NCBI GenBank assembly: GCA_001701135.1
Contig: DAAN01000030.1
Location: 310,001-374,000, forward strand
Reading direction: 5' to 3'
DNA: 64,000 bases
Source: Bacteroidales bacterium H3
Lineage (GTDB): Bacteria > Bacteroidota > Bacteroidia > Bacteroidales > Muribaculaceae
A program made the translations under genes and the position numbers. The notes under the pieces are model-generated. The model made no database searches. It was not told where the DNA came from and saw only the letters and a program-made list of their open reading frames with translations. Below are positions 33,011-41,800 of the stretch, one piece after another (positions within the stretch are counted from its first letter, which is position 1; each line of letters opens with the position of its first letter).

Positions 33011-33841
33011 ATGATCGACAGCCACACCCACCTCTATTGCTCGGAATTTCTCACTGAGGAACAGCCTCGTCATCCCAAGAAAGGGGTAATTCTTCCTCCG
33101 CCGGCCGCCACCCCCTGCGGCGGCGAGGATGCGGTGCGCCGCGCCATCGACGCCGGCGTCACTGAACTGATATTCCCCGCCAACGCCATCGACGAGATTG
33201 AGCCGATGAAAGCACTCGCCGCTAAATTCCCCTGGCAGGTGCATATGGCTATGGGAGTTCATCCCACTGAACTAACCGACAATCCCGATGCCGCGGTCGA
33301 CACCATCACTCAGGAACTTGACTACAACCCCGGCAGCTACTGCGCGGTAGGAGAAATCGGCATTGATCTTTACTGGGATTCCTCCACACGCTCCGCCCAG
33401 ATGAAAGCGTTCGACAGCCAGTGCCGGCTGGCGCTCCGCCACAATCTGCCCATTATCATACATTGCCGCAACGGTCTCGATGAAACGTTGGAGGTTCTCG
33501 GATCGCTGCCTGAGATACCACGGGGCGTGTTCCACAGTTTCGGAGGCACAGCAGACGACGTGGAGCGCATCCGGCGCACGGGCGACTTCTATTTCGGCAT
33601 CAACGGCATTCTCACATTCAAAAACAGCGACTTACGGCAGGTGCTGCCGGTGATAGGCATCGACCGGATATTGCTCGAGACAGATTCCCCCTATCTGGCA
33701 CCTGTGCCCTACCGTGGGCGCCGTAACGAATCGGCCTATCTGCCCGCGGTAGCAGCAGCCGTGGCCGACACCTTCGGCATAAGCCTCGCCGACGTCGACC
33801 GCATCACCACAGCCAACACCCGCACCCTCTTCCGCCTCTGA
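33011..33841 (+). CDS. tatD: TatD-family metal-dependent hydrolase
   Basis: A 276-residue TIM-barrel deoxyribonuclease-type hydrolase. The metal ligands are visible in order: MIDSHTHLY, GEIGIDLYWD (Glu and Asp), IIHCRNG, FHSFGGTAD and LLETDSPYLAPVPYRGRRNE. The region after residue 17 (LTEEQPRHPKKGVILPPPAA) is a short insertion compared with E. coli TatD. It acts in the cytoplasm on DNA ends or oxidatively damaged DNA in known members. It follows DUF4250 and precedes the ECF cassette. Confidence 0.92.
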   Translation: MIDSHTHLYCSEFLTEEQPRHPKKGVILPPPAATPCGGEDAVRRAIDAGVTELIFPANAIDEIEPMKALAAKFPWQVHMAMGVHPTELTDNPDAAVDTITQELDYNPGSYCAVGEIGIDLYWDSSTRSAQMKAFDSQCRLALRHNLPIIIHCRNGLDETLEVLGSLPEIPRGVFHSFGGTADDVERIRRTGDFYFGINGILTFKNSDLRQVLPVIGIDRILLETDSPYLAPVPYRGRRNESAYLPAVAAAVADTFGISLADVDRITTANTRTLFRL

Positions 33842-33865
33842 CCGGCGAAGCTCAAAAAAATTCGG

Positions 33866-33894
33866 GGAGCGCGGTTACGTTTGGCTCCTTTTTT
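33866..33894 (+). terminator. Weak terminator after tatD, with a promoter-like box in its loop
   Basis: The arms GGAGC (33866-33870) and GCTCC (33884-33888) are followed by six T. The loop contains TACGTTTG (33876-33883), which fits TAnnTTTG and could start transcription of the sigma factor gene at 33913. Either reading, or both, is possible. Confidence 0.45.
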
Positions 33895-33912
33895 CGTATC
33901 TATGGTGTAGCA

Positions 33913-34392
33913 ATGAAAACGGACAATCTGACATCCTCATTCTTAGAGCTTCGCGACAAGCTGCACCGAAGCGCGCTCGGGTTCCTCAAAAACGACGAGG
34001 ATGCCAGAGATGCCTTACAGGACACGTTTTTCAACCTGTGGAGAAACGGAGGTGCCGAAACCGACACCGAAGCCCGCAACAAACTGTTTGCCGTGCTTAG
34101 GAATGTCTGTATCGACAGACTCCGCAAGCCTAAAACGCTTCCGTTGGAACAATCCGATTCCGACCGTCTGGAAGTTAAGGCATTCACGTTTGAGGACATG
34201 GATAAGTTCGAATCCTTGCTTACCACCGGTCTTACCGATGTTCAGAGACGGATATATTCACTCGTCACACATGACGGAAAAGAGTACGACCTGATTGCCG
34301 AAACTCTCGGCATATCGGTCGAAGCCGTGAGAATGCACATGAGCCGGGCAAGGAAAAAGATACGTGAAAACTACAAAAAGATCGACAAATGA
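33913..34392 (+). CDS. ECF-type RNA polymerase sigma factor
   Basis: A 159-residue sigma-70 family protein with only regions 2 and 4. Region 2 covers KLHRSALGFLKNDEDARDAL and QDTFFNLWRN. Region 4 is DVQRRIYSLVTHDGKEYDLI, continuing AETLGISVEAVRMHMSRARK. The spacing is that of the ECF subfamily common in Bacteroidetes. It opens a four-gene set (sigma, membrane protein, small secreted protein, outer-membrane barrel) with 4-base ATGA overlaps between the first three. The sigma factor probably controls the set itself and unknown further genes. Confidence 0.92.
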   Translation: MKTDNLTSSFLELRDKLHRSALGFLKNDEDARDALQDTFFNLWRNGGAETDTEARNKLFAVLRNVCIDRLRKPKTLPLEQSDSDRLEVKAFTFEDMDKFESLLTTGLTDVQRRIYSLVTHDGKEYDLIAETLGISVEAVRMHMSRARKKIRENYKKIDK

Positions 34393-34874
34393 AAGAGCAT
34401 GACATAAAGTTGACATTGCAGGAAACCGAGCAGCTCTGCCGTCTGTATATGGACTGTAAACTGTCGGTGCTTGAAGAAACCGAGCTGCAGTATGTGCTTG
34501 GGAAATTGCCCTATTCCTCGCCTTGCATTGATGAGGTGCGAATGTTGATGGGTCTGTCATTGAAGCGGTCGATAATCCGTAAAACAGCTTCTCCCCCATA
34601 TCTGCGTCGGATCCTGACTCTTACAATCGGCATGGCCGCCTCCATCGCTTTGCTTATTGGATTTTTCGGCTCTGGTTCCAAGAGCCATAATGCACCCGAC
34701 AATTACATTGTAGCCTACGAAAACGGCCATCGGCTCAGCCGGCATCAGGCCGAGGCTGCCGTGGAGGCATCAATTGAAAAGGCGCAGGCACTAATGAACA
34801 GCGCGCGAGCTTTTCAGCAGGCCGAAATTGCAAAACAAGAATATCTTATTAACCTCTCAAACCGTTCAAAATGA
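34389..34874 (+). CDS. Single-pass membrane protein, probable anti-sigma factor
   Basis: A 161-residue protein overlapping the sigma gene by 4 bases. The first ~70 residues are cytoplasmic and helical (LTLQETEQLCRLYMDCKLSV, then LEETELQYVLGKLP), fitting a compact sigma-binding domain. It lacks the usual zinc-binding HxxxCxxC motif. One membrane helix (LTLTIGMAASIALLIGFFG, about 75-93) is followed by a periplasmic part rich in Ala/Glu/Gln helix (HQAEAAVEASIEKAQALMNS). Position, overlap and topology all point to an anti-sigma factor; the sequence itself does not match a family I recognise. Confidence 0.7.
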   Translation: MKEHDIKLTLQETEQLCRLYMDCKLSVLEETELQYVLGKLPYSSPCIDEVRMLMGLSLKRSIIRKTASPPYLRRILTLTIGMAASIALLIGFFGSGSKSHNAPDNYIVAYENGHRLSRHQAEAAVEASIEKAQALMNSARAFQQAEIAKQEYLINLSNRSK

Positions 34875-35257
34875 AACGTTTCCTATTTATCGCCATAATC
34901 ATGGTATCGGGCTTTGCCGCTTTGGCGAAAGCACCCAATCTCAATCTCGACAAACTTTTCGAAGATCCGTACAAGTCAAACAAGAGCGTAACTATCCAAA
35001 TCTCTAAAAGCCAAGGAAAATATTTTCGGGGATTCTCTGTCCATGCCAACGCCGAGCTTGTAAAAAAAGTGGAACAGCTTTTCAGACAAGACTGCAAAAT
35101 GGCGGCCGAGACACAGGACATAATCGAAGCCGGTGAAAAACAGTATTCTTCCATGAAAATCGTCAACAACAACCAGACCATACAAATCGGTCTCGGCTAT
35201 GAGGGTCCTAACGGCTGTTATCTCTTCATAAGCGGACCCGCTTCTGCTTTCGAATAA
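34871..35257 (+). CDS. Small secreted protein, DUF6108/DUF4252-like
   Basis: A 128-residue protein with a signal peptide (MKRFLFIAIIMVSGFAALAK, cleavage after ALA or so) and a mature part beginning APNLNLDKLFEDPYKSNKSV. It overlaps the previous gene by 4 bases (ATGA). The core, with VTIQISKSQGKYFRGFSVHA followed by VEQLFRQDCKMAAETQDI, resembles small periplasmic domains (DUF6108, DUF4252) that accompany ECF sigma factors in Bacteroides. The family assignment is tentative. It probably lies in the periplasm between the anti-sigma factor and the barrel protein encoded next. Confidence 0.65.
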   Translation: MKRFLFIAIIMVSGFAALAKAPNLNLDKLFEDPYKSNKSVTIQISKSQGKYFRGFSVHANAELVKKVEQLFRQDCKMAAETQDIIEAGEKQYSSMKIVNNNQTIQIGLGYEGPNGCYLFISGPASAFE

Positions 35258-35320
35258 ACCTTCCCGCCAACTTCCATTGCCTTAAATCGACAAAGGGTAA
35301 TATAACCATTTAATCATATC

Positions 35321-37468
35321 ATGAACAGACTGAAGATGCTGCTCTTAGGAGCGGCGGCACTCCCTGTGTGCCTTTTCGCCCAGGAAACCAACGATACCGT
35401 ATCCTCAATTTCGGACCGGGAACTTGATCTCAACGAAGTCGTCGTTGTGGCCCGGCGCCCGGTGTTGAAGCAGCAGGATGGCAAACTCGTTTATCTTGTA
35501 AAGAATGATCCTTATGCGAAAGGGCTTGATGGCGTGACCATTCTTGACCGCATCCCTCGTGTCTCCGTCAATAACGGAATTGTGTCGGTGGCCGGCAAAG
35601 GGAATGTCCGTTACATCATCGACGGCATACTGATGGAACTTGATGCCACGGCGATGGCTATGCGTCTTCAAAACCTGCGCGCCGAAGATATAGAGAAGAT
35701 CGAATTGCTGATCACGCCACCGTCGCGGTATGCGGCCGAACCTAATGCCGTGTATATTTCGATTACCTTGCGTAATGAAACCCTCGGCACGAAAGGAAGC
35801 GTTTACGGCTCCCTGAACCATGGCAACAAACTGCGGGAATATTTCAGCGGGAGCATGAGCCATACCGCCGGTAAATGGGATATGTCGATTGACGCAAGTG
35901 TGTCGAACTACTATAACACCAACGACAAAGATATGGCGTATTCATTCTTTGACGGTTCCTCCTCACGCATATCCTCAACCCAGACCGAGTCGCATCTTTT
36001 TGATGCAGGCGTCAATGCTCTGTTCAGATATAAATTCACACCCGACATGAATCTCGGAGTGATTGCAAACTTTAATTATGAATCTGTATCAAACAACGGA
36101 ACCAACTACACTGAATATGGAGAGGGTTACACCTCCTCGTCGCGATCTCACACTAAATCTAAACCTAATAATACGCTGACTATTACCGGTTTTTACGACT
36201 GGAAATTCGGCGCCAAAGGTGAATCCGTGCAGTTGACATATAATTATTTCAACCGTCACAGCCCCTCTTTGTCCGACATTACAACCACATACAGCAATGA
36301 CACCGAAAATCATATCGTGAACGAAGACGGTAAAACTATTTATCGTTTTCATAGCGGGAAAGCCGATTTTAAACTGCCATACCGCCCGGCACAGATCGAA
36401 GCCGGCGTCGCTTATACCGATATTCTCAACAGTTCCTGCAACTTTCTGAATAAAACCACTGCAAATGGTTCCGGGCAACATGGCGAGTCAAATATTTTTG
36501 ACTATTCGGAACGCATAGCTGCAGCCTACATCACAGCCTCACGCACTCTTGGCTCAGGATTCCGGGGTAAAATCGGTCTAAGATATGAATATACATTTAC
36601 GAAAGGAGTACAGCAGTCGGCGGCCTACATCAGTCGTGACAGATACGGACATCTGTTCCCTACATTCAATCTTTCCTGGAACAAAGGCCGCATCGGCACC
36701 TTTAACATCAGTTACTCCATGGGCATGGAACGCCCCAACCTCTGGGAGTTGAATCCTTTTAAATATTATTCCACCACCGACGAGTATGCAGCCGGTAATC
36801 CGGCGCTCAAACCTACTGTTTATAACAATGCCGAAATAAACTATTACGGATTGGGCGGACTATATGCCGTGCTCTATACCTCATTCGCCTCTGACGCTAT
36901 CGGCTACATACGTAGATTTGACGGGAACGGCACGATAAGCACACTGCCATATAATTGTCTGTCGACAAACAAGACAGGAATGTATGCCAGTTACAAACGC
37001 ACGTTTTTTGACCGATGGGAAATGAAAATTGGCGGAGAGGTGTTTCGCTCGTATTCCCACAGCGATGTTTCTGATTTCAAGATCAGGCGCATGGAAGACT
37101 GGTCGGGCAAACTCGAGGTGTCGACCAACGTATTCCTTGACAGACCCAGGACACTGATATTCGCCATTCAGTACACCCACTTTTTCCCATGGCAGCAGAA
37201 TTTGATCAATTATGAATCTTTCCAATTGTTCAACTGCTCGCTCCGCTACTCCCTGCTCCACAATCGCCTTAGGCTGCAATTGAAAGCTAACGATATTTTC
37301 GGATGGAACAAGACAAGATCCAAAGAACATTACGCCAATTATACCATACGACAGACGTTTAACGCCCATCCGGCCTACCTCCTTTTAGGAATAAGCTATC
37401 GGTTTGGTCGCGACAAAGTAAACAGCGTATGGCGCCCCTCCAAAGAAGACCAATCATCCCGCACCTAA
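35321..37468 (+). CDS. TonB-dependent outer-membrane barrel protein (PF14905-type)
   Basis: A 715-residue protein with a signal peptide (MNRLKMLLLGAAALPVCLFA|Q). It has no N-terminal carboxypeptidase-like domain and goes straight into a plug domain: ELDLNEVVVVARRPVLKQQD, then LDRIPRVSVNNGIVSVAGKG, then IIDGILMELDATAMAMRLQN, then IEKIELLITPPSRYAAEPNA. From about residue 170 it is a beta-barrel (repeated aromatic/Gly strands) ending in YLLLGISYRFGRDK. A SusD partner gene is absent, so it is not a glycan-uptake pair. With the upstream sigma and anti-sigma genes it could be the sensor or the regulated product of the system. Substrate unknown. Confidence 0.85.
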   Translation: MNRLKMLLLGAAALPVCLFAQETNDTVSSISDRELDLNEVVVVARRPVLKQQDGKLVYLVKNDPYAKGLDGVTILDRIPRVSVNNGIVSVAGKGNVRYIIDGILMELDATAMAMRLQNLRAEDIEKIELLITPPSRYAAEPNAVYISITLRNETLGTKGSVYGSLNHGNKLREYFSGSMSHTAGKWDMSIDASVSNYYNTNDKDMAYSFFDGSSSRISSTQTESHLFDAGVNALFRYKFTPDMNLGVIANFNYESVSNNGTNYTEYGEGYTSSSRSHTKSKPNNTLTITGFYDWKFGAKGESVQLTYNYFNRHSPSLSDITTTYSNDTENHIVNEDGKTIYRFHSGKADFKLPYRPAQIEAGVAYTDILNSSCNFLNKTTANGSGQHGESNIFDYSERIAAAYITASRTLGSGFRGKIGLRYEYTFTKGVQQSAAYISRDRYGHLFPTFNLSWNKGRIGTFNISYSMGMERPNLWELNPFKYYSTTDEYAAGNPALKPTVYNNAEINYYGLGGLYAVLYTSFASDAIGYIRRFDGNGTISTLPYNCLSTNKTGMYASYKRTFFDRWEMKIGGEVFRSYSHSDVSDFKIRRMEDWSGKLEVSTNVFLDRPRTLIFAIQYTHFFPWQQNLINYESFQLFNCSLRYSLLHNRLRLQLKANDIFGWNKTRSKEHYANYTIRQTFNAHPAYLLLGISYRFGRDKVNSVWRPSKEDQSSRT

Positions 37469-37508
37469 TAGAATTTCATACACCGACGTAAATATAAACA
37501 CAGAAAGA

Positions 37509-37536
37509 GACTCCGGCAGTGATGTCGGAGTCTTCT
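37509..37536 (+). terminator. Hairpin after the ECF cassette
   Basis: The arms GACTCCG (37509-37515) and CGGAGTC (37526-37532) are extended inward by CA/TG and followed by TTCTTGG. The T run is poor, so efficiency is uncertain. Confidence 0.5.
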
Positions 37537-37614
37537 TGGTTTCGGATGTAGCAAAACTTATGCCCCTAATCAATGTTTTCGGAATTTAAACACTCTTTAT
37601 CCATTTTTTATATG

Positions 37615-37622
37615 TAATTTTG
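37615..37622 (+). promoter_or_regulatory. -7 box of the YhcG-type gene
   Basis: TAATTTTG lies 31 bases before ATG 37654. The upstream side is T-rich with no TTTG at the ideal distance. Confidence 0.45.
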
Positions 37623-37653
37623 CATTGTTCAGGACATTTTTTACAAACACAAC

Positions 37654-38697
37654 ATGAAAGTTACTGAATATTCCGATAACCATCTCTTTACCGATATAAA
37701 GCAACTGATTGAAGCGACCAAGTTACACGTCGCGTCGACGGTTAATACCGCTATGACGCTGATGTATTGGAGAATCGGAGACCGCATTAACCGTGAAATC
37801 CTTAGAGGTAAGCGTGCTGCTTATGGCAAACAGATTATTATTCAGTTAGCACTAAACCTACAAACAGAATATGGAAGTGGTTCTTTCTCAGAAAAACATC
37901 TGAGACAGATGATGCGATTTGCTGAGGCTTTTCCCAGCGAAAAAATTGTATACACATTGTGTAGACAATTAACATGGTCGCATATAAGATTACTCGTGCC
38001 GATGGAAGACAAATTGCAGCGAGAGTTTTATGCCTCTATGGCCGCCGACCAACGGTGGTCTGTGAGAACATTGAAAACTAAAATCGACAGCATGCTGTAT
38101 GAACGCACCGCCATTGCAAAACAACCTGAAGAAGTGATAATACACGATCTTGAGGCATTACGCAATGAGCGAAAAATGTCGGCGGACCTTGTTTTTCAAG
38201 ATCCATACGTTTTAAATTTTCTCGGATTACATGACAAATATTCCGAAAAAGATCTTGAAAGCGCAATTTTAGCCGAACTTCAACGATTTATAACAGAATT
38301 AGGTAATGATTTTGCATTTTTAGCCAGACAAAAGCGCATAACAGTCGACGACGAAGATTATTACATCGATTTATTGTTCTACCACCGCCGATTACACTGT
38401 CTTGTTGCAATAGATCTGAAACTTGGGAAATTTAAGGCTGCATATAAAGGCCAAATGGATTTGTATCTGCGCTGGCTTGAAAAATACGATATGGCAGATG
38501 GCGAAAACAAACCCATAGGCTTGATTCTATGTGCCGGCAAAAATGAGGAACACATTGAGCTGATGCATCTTGACGACAGCAATATCCGTGTGGCCGACTA
38601 TATGACAAAACTGCCTGATCGCAAATTACTTGAAGTAAAATTGCAACAAGCAATCGAACGCGCACACCATAGACTAACCGATTTTAATCACAGTTGA
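37654..38697 (+). CDS. YhcG-family PD-(D/E)xK nuclease-domain protein (DUF1016)
   Basis: A 347-residue protein. The N-terminal winged-helix part (DUF1016_N) has AMTLMYWRIGDRINREIL and FSEKHLRQMMRFAEAFP. The C-terminal nuclease domain has LVFQDPYVLNFLGL, then ELGNDFAFLARQKRI, and the active-site strands DEDYYIDLLFYHRRLHCLVA and IDLKLGKFKAAYKGQMDLYL, with Asp and the DLK in place of ExK. It appears complete. Such proteins often sit in restriction-modification or defence islands and are thought to process DNA. Here it stands alone with its own promoter and terminator. Its codons are visibly more AT-rich than neighbouring genes, suggesting acquisition by transfer. Confidence 0.9.
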   Translation: MKVTEYSDNHLFTDIKQLIEATKLHVASTVNTAMTLMYWRIGDRINREILRGKRAAYGKQIIIQLALNLQTEYGSGSFSEKHLRQMMRFAEAFPSEKIVYTLCRQLTWSHIRLLVPMEDKLQREFYASMAADQRWSVRTLKTKIDSMLYERTAIAKQPEEVIIHDLEALRNERKMSADLVFQDPYVLNFLGLHDKYSEKDLESAILAELQRFITELGNDFAFLARQKRITVDDEDYYIDLLFYHRRLHCLVAIDLKLGKFKAAYKGQMDLYLRWLEKYDMADGENKPIGLILCAGKNEEHIELMHLDDSNIRVADYMTKLPDRKLLEVKLQQAIERAHHRLTDFNHS

Positions 38698-38745
38698 TTT
38701 CACGGTATATTATCAGTATGACTTTACGAGCTAATGAAGATGGAC

Positions 38746-38792
38746 AGCAGGCTTCGACCAAATCATTTGGATTGGATCGAAGCCTGCTTTCT
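38746..38792 (+). terminator. Long terminator hairpin after the YhcG-type gene
   Basis: Perfect 11-bp arms AGCAGGCTTCG (38746-38756) and CGAAGCCTGCT (38778-38788) enclose a second pairing, CCAAA (38758-38762) with TTTGG (38766-38770). TTTCTT overlaps and follows the end of the stem. It may also serve the convergent sprA. Confidence 0.75.
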
Positions 38793-38877
38793 TAGTGCGG
38801 ATTGCGTGGTCAGTCGATGGTTGAGAGGGGCATCGCTACCTTTTTCATACTTGCAGACACCAGACCGGAGGTGAAGT

Positions 38878-41800
38878 TTAATGTGTAAGATTCAGGTTAA
38901 GTGATATTCCGTATGATGAATTGGTAGTAGGATATGCAGCGTTTGAAACCAGCGGCGTGTTGACCTGATGATCGAAGAATGCGCCGAGGGTGAGTTTTCG
39001 CGAAAGGATATATTGTGCGTTGAAATTGATGGTCATGGTGCGTGTGCCCGAAGTGGCCTGAGTGTAGTTGGTCTCGATGCGACGGATCAGAGCCTGAGTG
39101 TTTTGCAGCGAGAAGTCGGCTTTGAGTGTTAGGTCGTTGCTGACACCCGACTGCGACCCGCGCATTTTCAGCACGCTGTTGAAACCTATAATCTTATAGC
39201 CGCAGCCAACAGTAAGACCCGAGGATGTGGCCTCTACCACCTGCCCTGCCGAAGTGTTGAGCGTGAGTGTGCGCTGGTTCTTCCAGTCGATATTGAACTG
39301 GAGTTCGTTTTTGAGTGTGCCGGTGACACCGAAGAGCGGTGCGAAACGCTCGGTGATGGCCACGGTGGAGATATTGTAGGGCGACGAGGGCACCGGCATC
39401 TCAGTGTTGGTGTCGAGCACATAGCCCCTGTCGGGCGAACCCGACACAGGCAGCCAATTGAGATACGATGAATAGCTGCCAACCGAATAAGTGCACTGGT
39501 AGGCGTGACTTAGCTGAAAGCTCTTGAAAATGCTTTTGAGATTGCCTATGTTGATGAGACCGTCGTAGGTCAGGCGCCAGTTGGGCAACACCTGGGCGAA
39601 CGAGGGGAACGGGTCGAGATACTGCTTCTTCGGATCGGTGCCGGTATAGGCCGACAGGAACGCAGGCACAAGCACATCCGACGATGTGGGCAACACAGTG
39701 CCGTTCTCGGGATTGAAAGGCTGTCCGCCAAGGGGATTGCCATCCATAAAACCTCCGCGCGGATAGGTGGTGCCGTTGTAAAGGCTGTTGTAGCGGTCGG
39801 CAATGACAGGGATATTGTCGAGCATCTTCTGGAAATGTTTGCTGAAATATCCGTCTTCAGCCGAAGATGAACCGAAAGCCGTGCCGATGGCGCAATGCGT
39901 CTTGGTGTAGGAACCGGAATATGTCACGGGCATATCGGCATACATGAACTGTATCTGCTTGCTGCGGTTGTCGGTGCGGTTCATGGTCAGCTGCAGCTTA
40001 AGCCCCTTGATGAATTCGAGATTAAGCTCGATATTCAGTTCATTGGCGTGCGACACCATGGCCGGCGAGGTCTGCCCGTCGTCGGTGATGAGCCAGCCGC
40101 GCTCTTTGGCTTTGTAGATGTAGCTCTCGTCCTCGAAACCGAAGGCGAAGCCCAGACCGGGCGACATGGCGCCGTAGCCTGTCGACTGACCGAAGATATC
40201 GCCGATATTGTTGCGGAAGAGCGGCAGCGACATTGTGGTGGTCTTTTTCCAGCGCACAGATGCCGAGCGCGGACTCATCATGAACCTCAGCGCATACTCG
40301 CCCATGTCGCGCCATATGCTGCGGTCCTCCTTCAGCACCTCGTTGATGGTGAACTTGATGCTGCCGTCGTGAGGCGTGAGAATCTCTATCTTGTTGTTGT
40401 CAAGCACCTTGTATTTGAACACAAACGGCTCGTGGGTGGATGGATTCTCGGCCAGCACCTTCACCTTGCGGGTACGCATGTTGTGCACGATGGTGGTGGT
40501 GGTGTCGGTGCGGAGATTGTAGGTCCTCTCGAATTTGCGCGGCTTTCTTTGAGTCTTGGGCTTGCCTACATTGTTGAATCGCTTGTCAATATCTTTCAGA
40601 TACGGTATTTTCTTCCACAGACTCTCGAAGTTGATGCGACCGTCGACACTCAACGACGACTGCGACGCGATCTTGTTGCCGGTCTGCTCGCCGTCGATTT
40701 CGGCACCGCGGTCCCAGCGGTATGTGGAGTTGTAGGAGAAGTTGCCGGTGAGGAAGTCGAGCACGGGAATGCGGTTGAACGGGGCGCGGTAGGTGGCCAC
40801 AAAACTCTGATTATAAGCCCATGGAGTGCCCAGCGACAGAATCGAGCTCCACACTGTGTCTTTCCACTGCTTGTATTCGTCGGGGAACAGCTTGCGGTTA
40901 ACGGCACCGGCAGTCTCCTCGATTCGCGCCGAAGTGTTGGAGTTGAACGACAGCTGAATCGACTTGGTGAGATTCCATGTCACCTGCAGCTGACGGTCCC
41001 AGAGGAAATTTTTGCTGACCGACACGGGAAGCTGGAAGGAGTCGTCGAGTTCGGAGCGTGTCTGCATCTCGTAATAGTACCTCGACATATTCGTGAGGAA
41101 CGAGAATGTGTTTGGCAGGTAGTTGAACTCCCACTCCTTGATGAATTTCAGATTTTTGTTTTTCGACTTGATCCAACTGAAAGGTTTCAGACCCTTGACC
41201 ATGGGGGAATAGTTGTAGGCCAACGAGCCGCGGTAGTCGTTGGTGTTCTCATATTCGGTGGTGGGGTCGTTTTTCGACTGCTTGTTGAACGAGAAATTGA
41301 ACGTGAAGTTCGAGGGATCCCAGGGCATGGGATGCTTGCTGGTGATGTCGAATTTCAGCCCCGAGATAGAGAAGCTTTTGATGGTGCTCCGCTCCTCGGC
41401 ATAGGCCGAAATGGAGTCGCGCGCATGCTTGTCTACGGCATCGTCGAGCGCGTCTTTCAACAACACGTCTTTGTCGAGCGGATTGTATTTCGGAGTGGTT
41501 TTCTCGGTTGAATAGGAATAATAAATCGGGGCTTTAAGTTTGGCTTTCTCGGGCAGAAAACGTCCCAGATCGGCCTGCACAGCGAAATTATACTGATGAT
41601 AATCATCCATGCGGCGCTCGTTGAGGCTCTGGTCCACCGACCCGAAACCGGCGGTCTCGACATGGGCGCCGAAATTGACAGTGGCCACATCGGAGATGCC
41701 TAAATTCACATTTGCCTTGGCCGCCCAGCCGCCCGACTCATCGAAATCGGTCACTTTCAGCTCGTTAACCCAAACGATACCGTTCTTCACGATATTTGAG

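Noticed and set aside
35321..37468. SusC of a polysaccharide-utilisation locus
   Set aside because: The protein is about 700 rather than 1000 residues, lacks the N-terminal carboxypeptidase-like domain and has no SusD gene beside it.
37509..38792. The YhcG-type gene as part of a transposon or insertion sequence
   Set aside because: The flanking hairpins are unrelated to each other, there is no transposase, and no target-site duplication could be found by eye.
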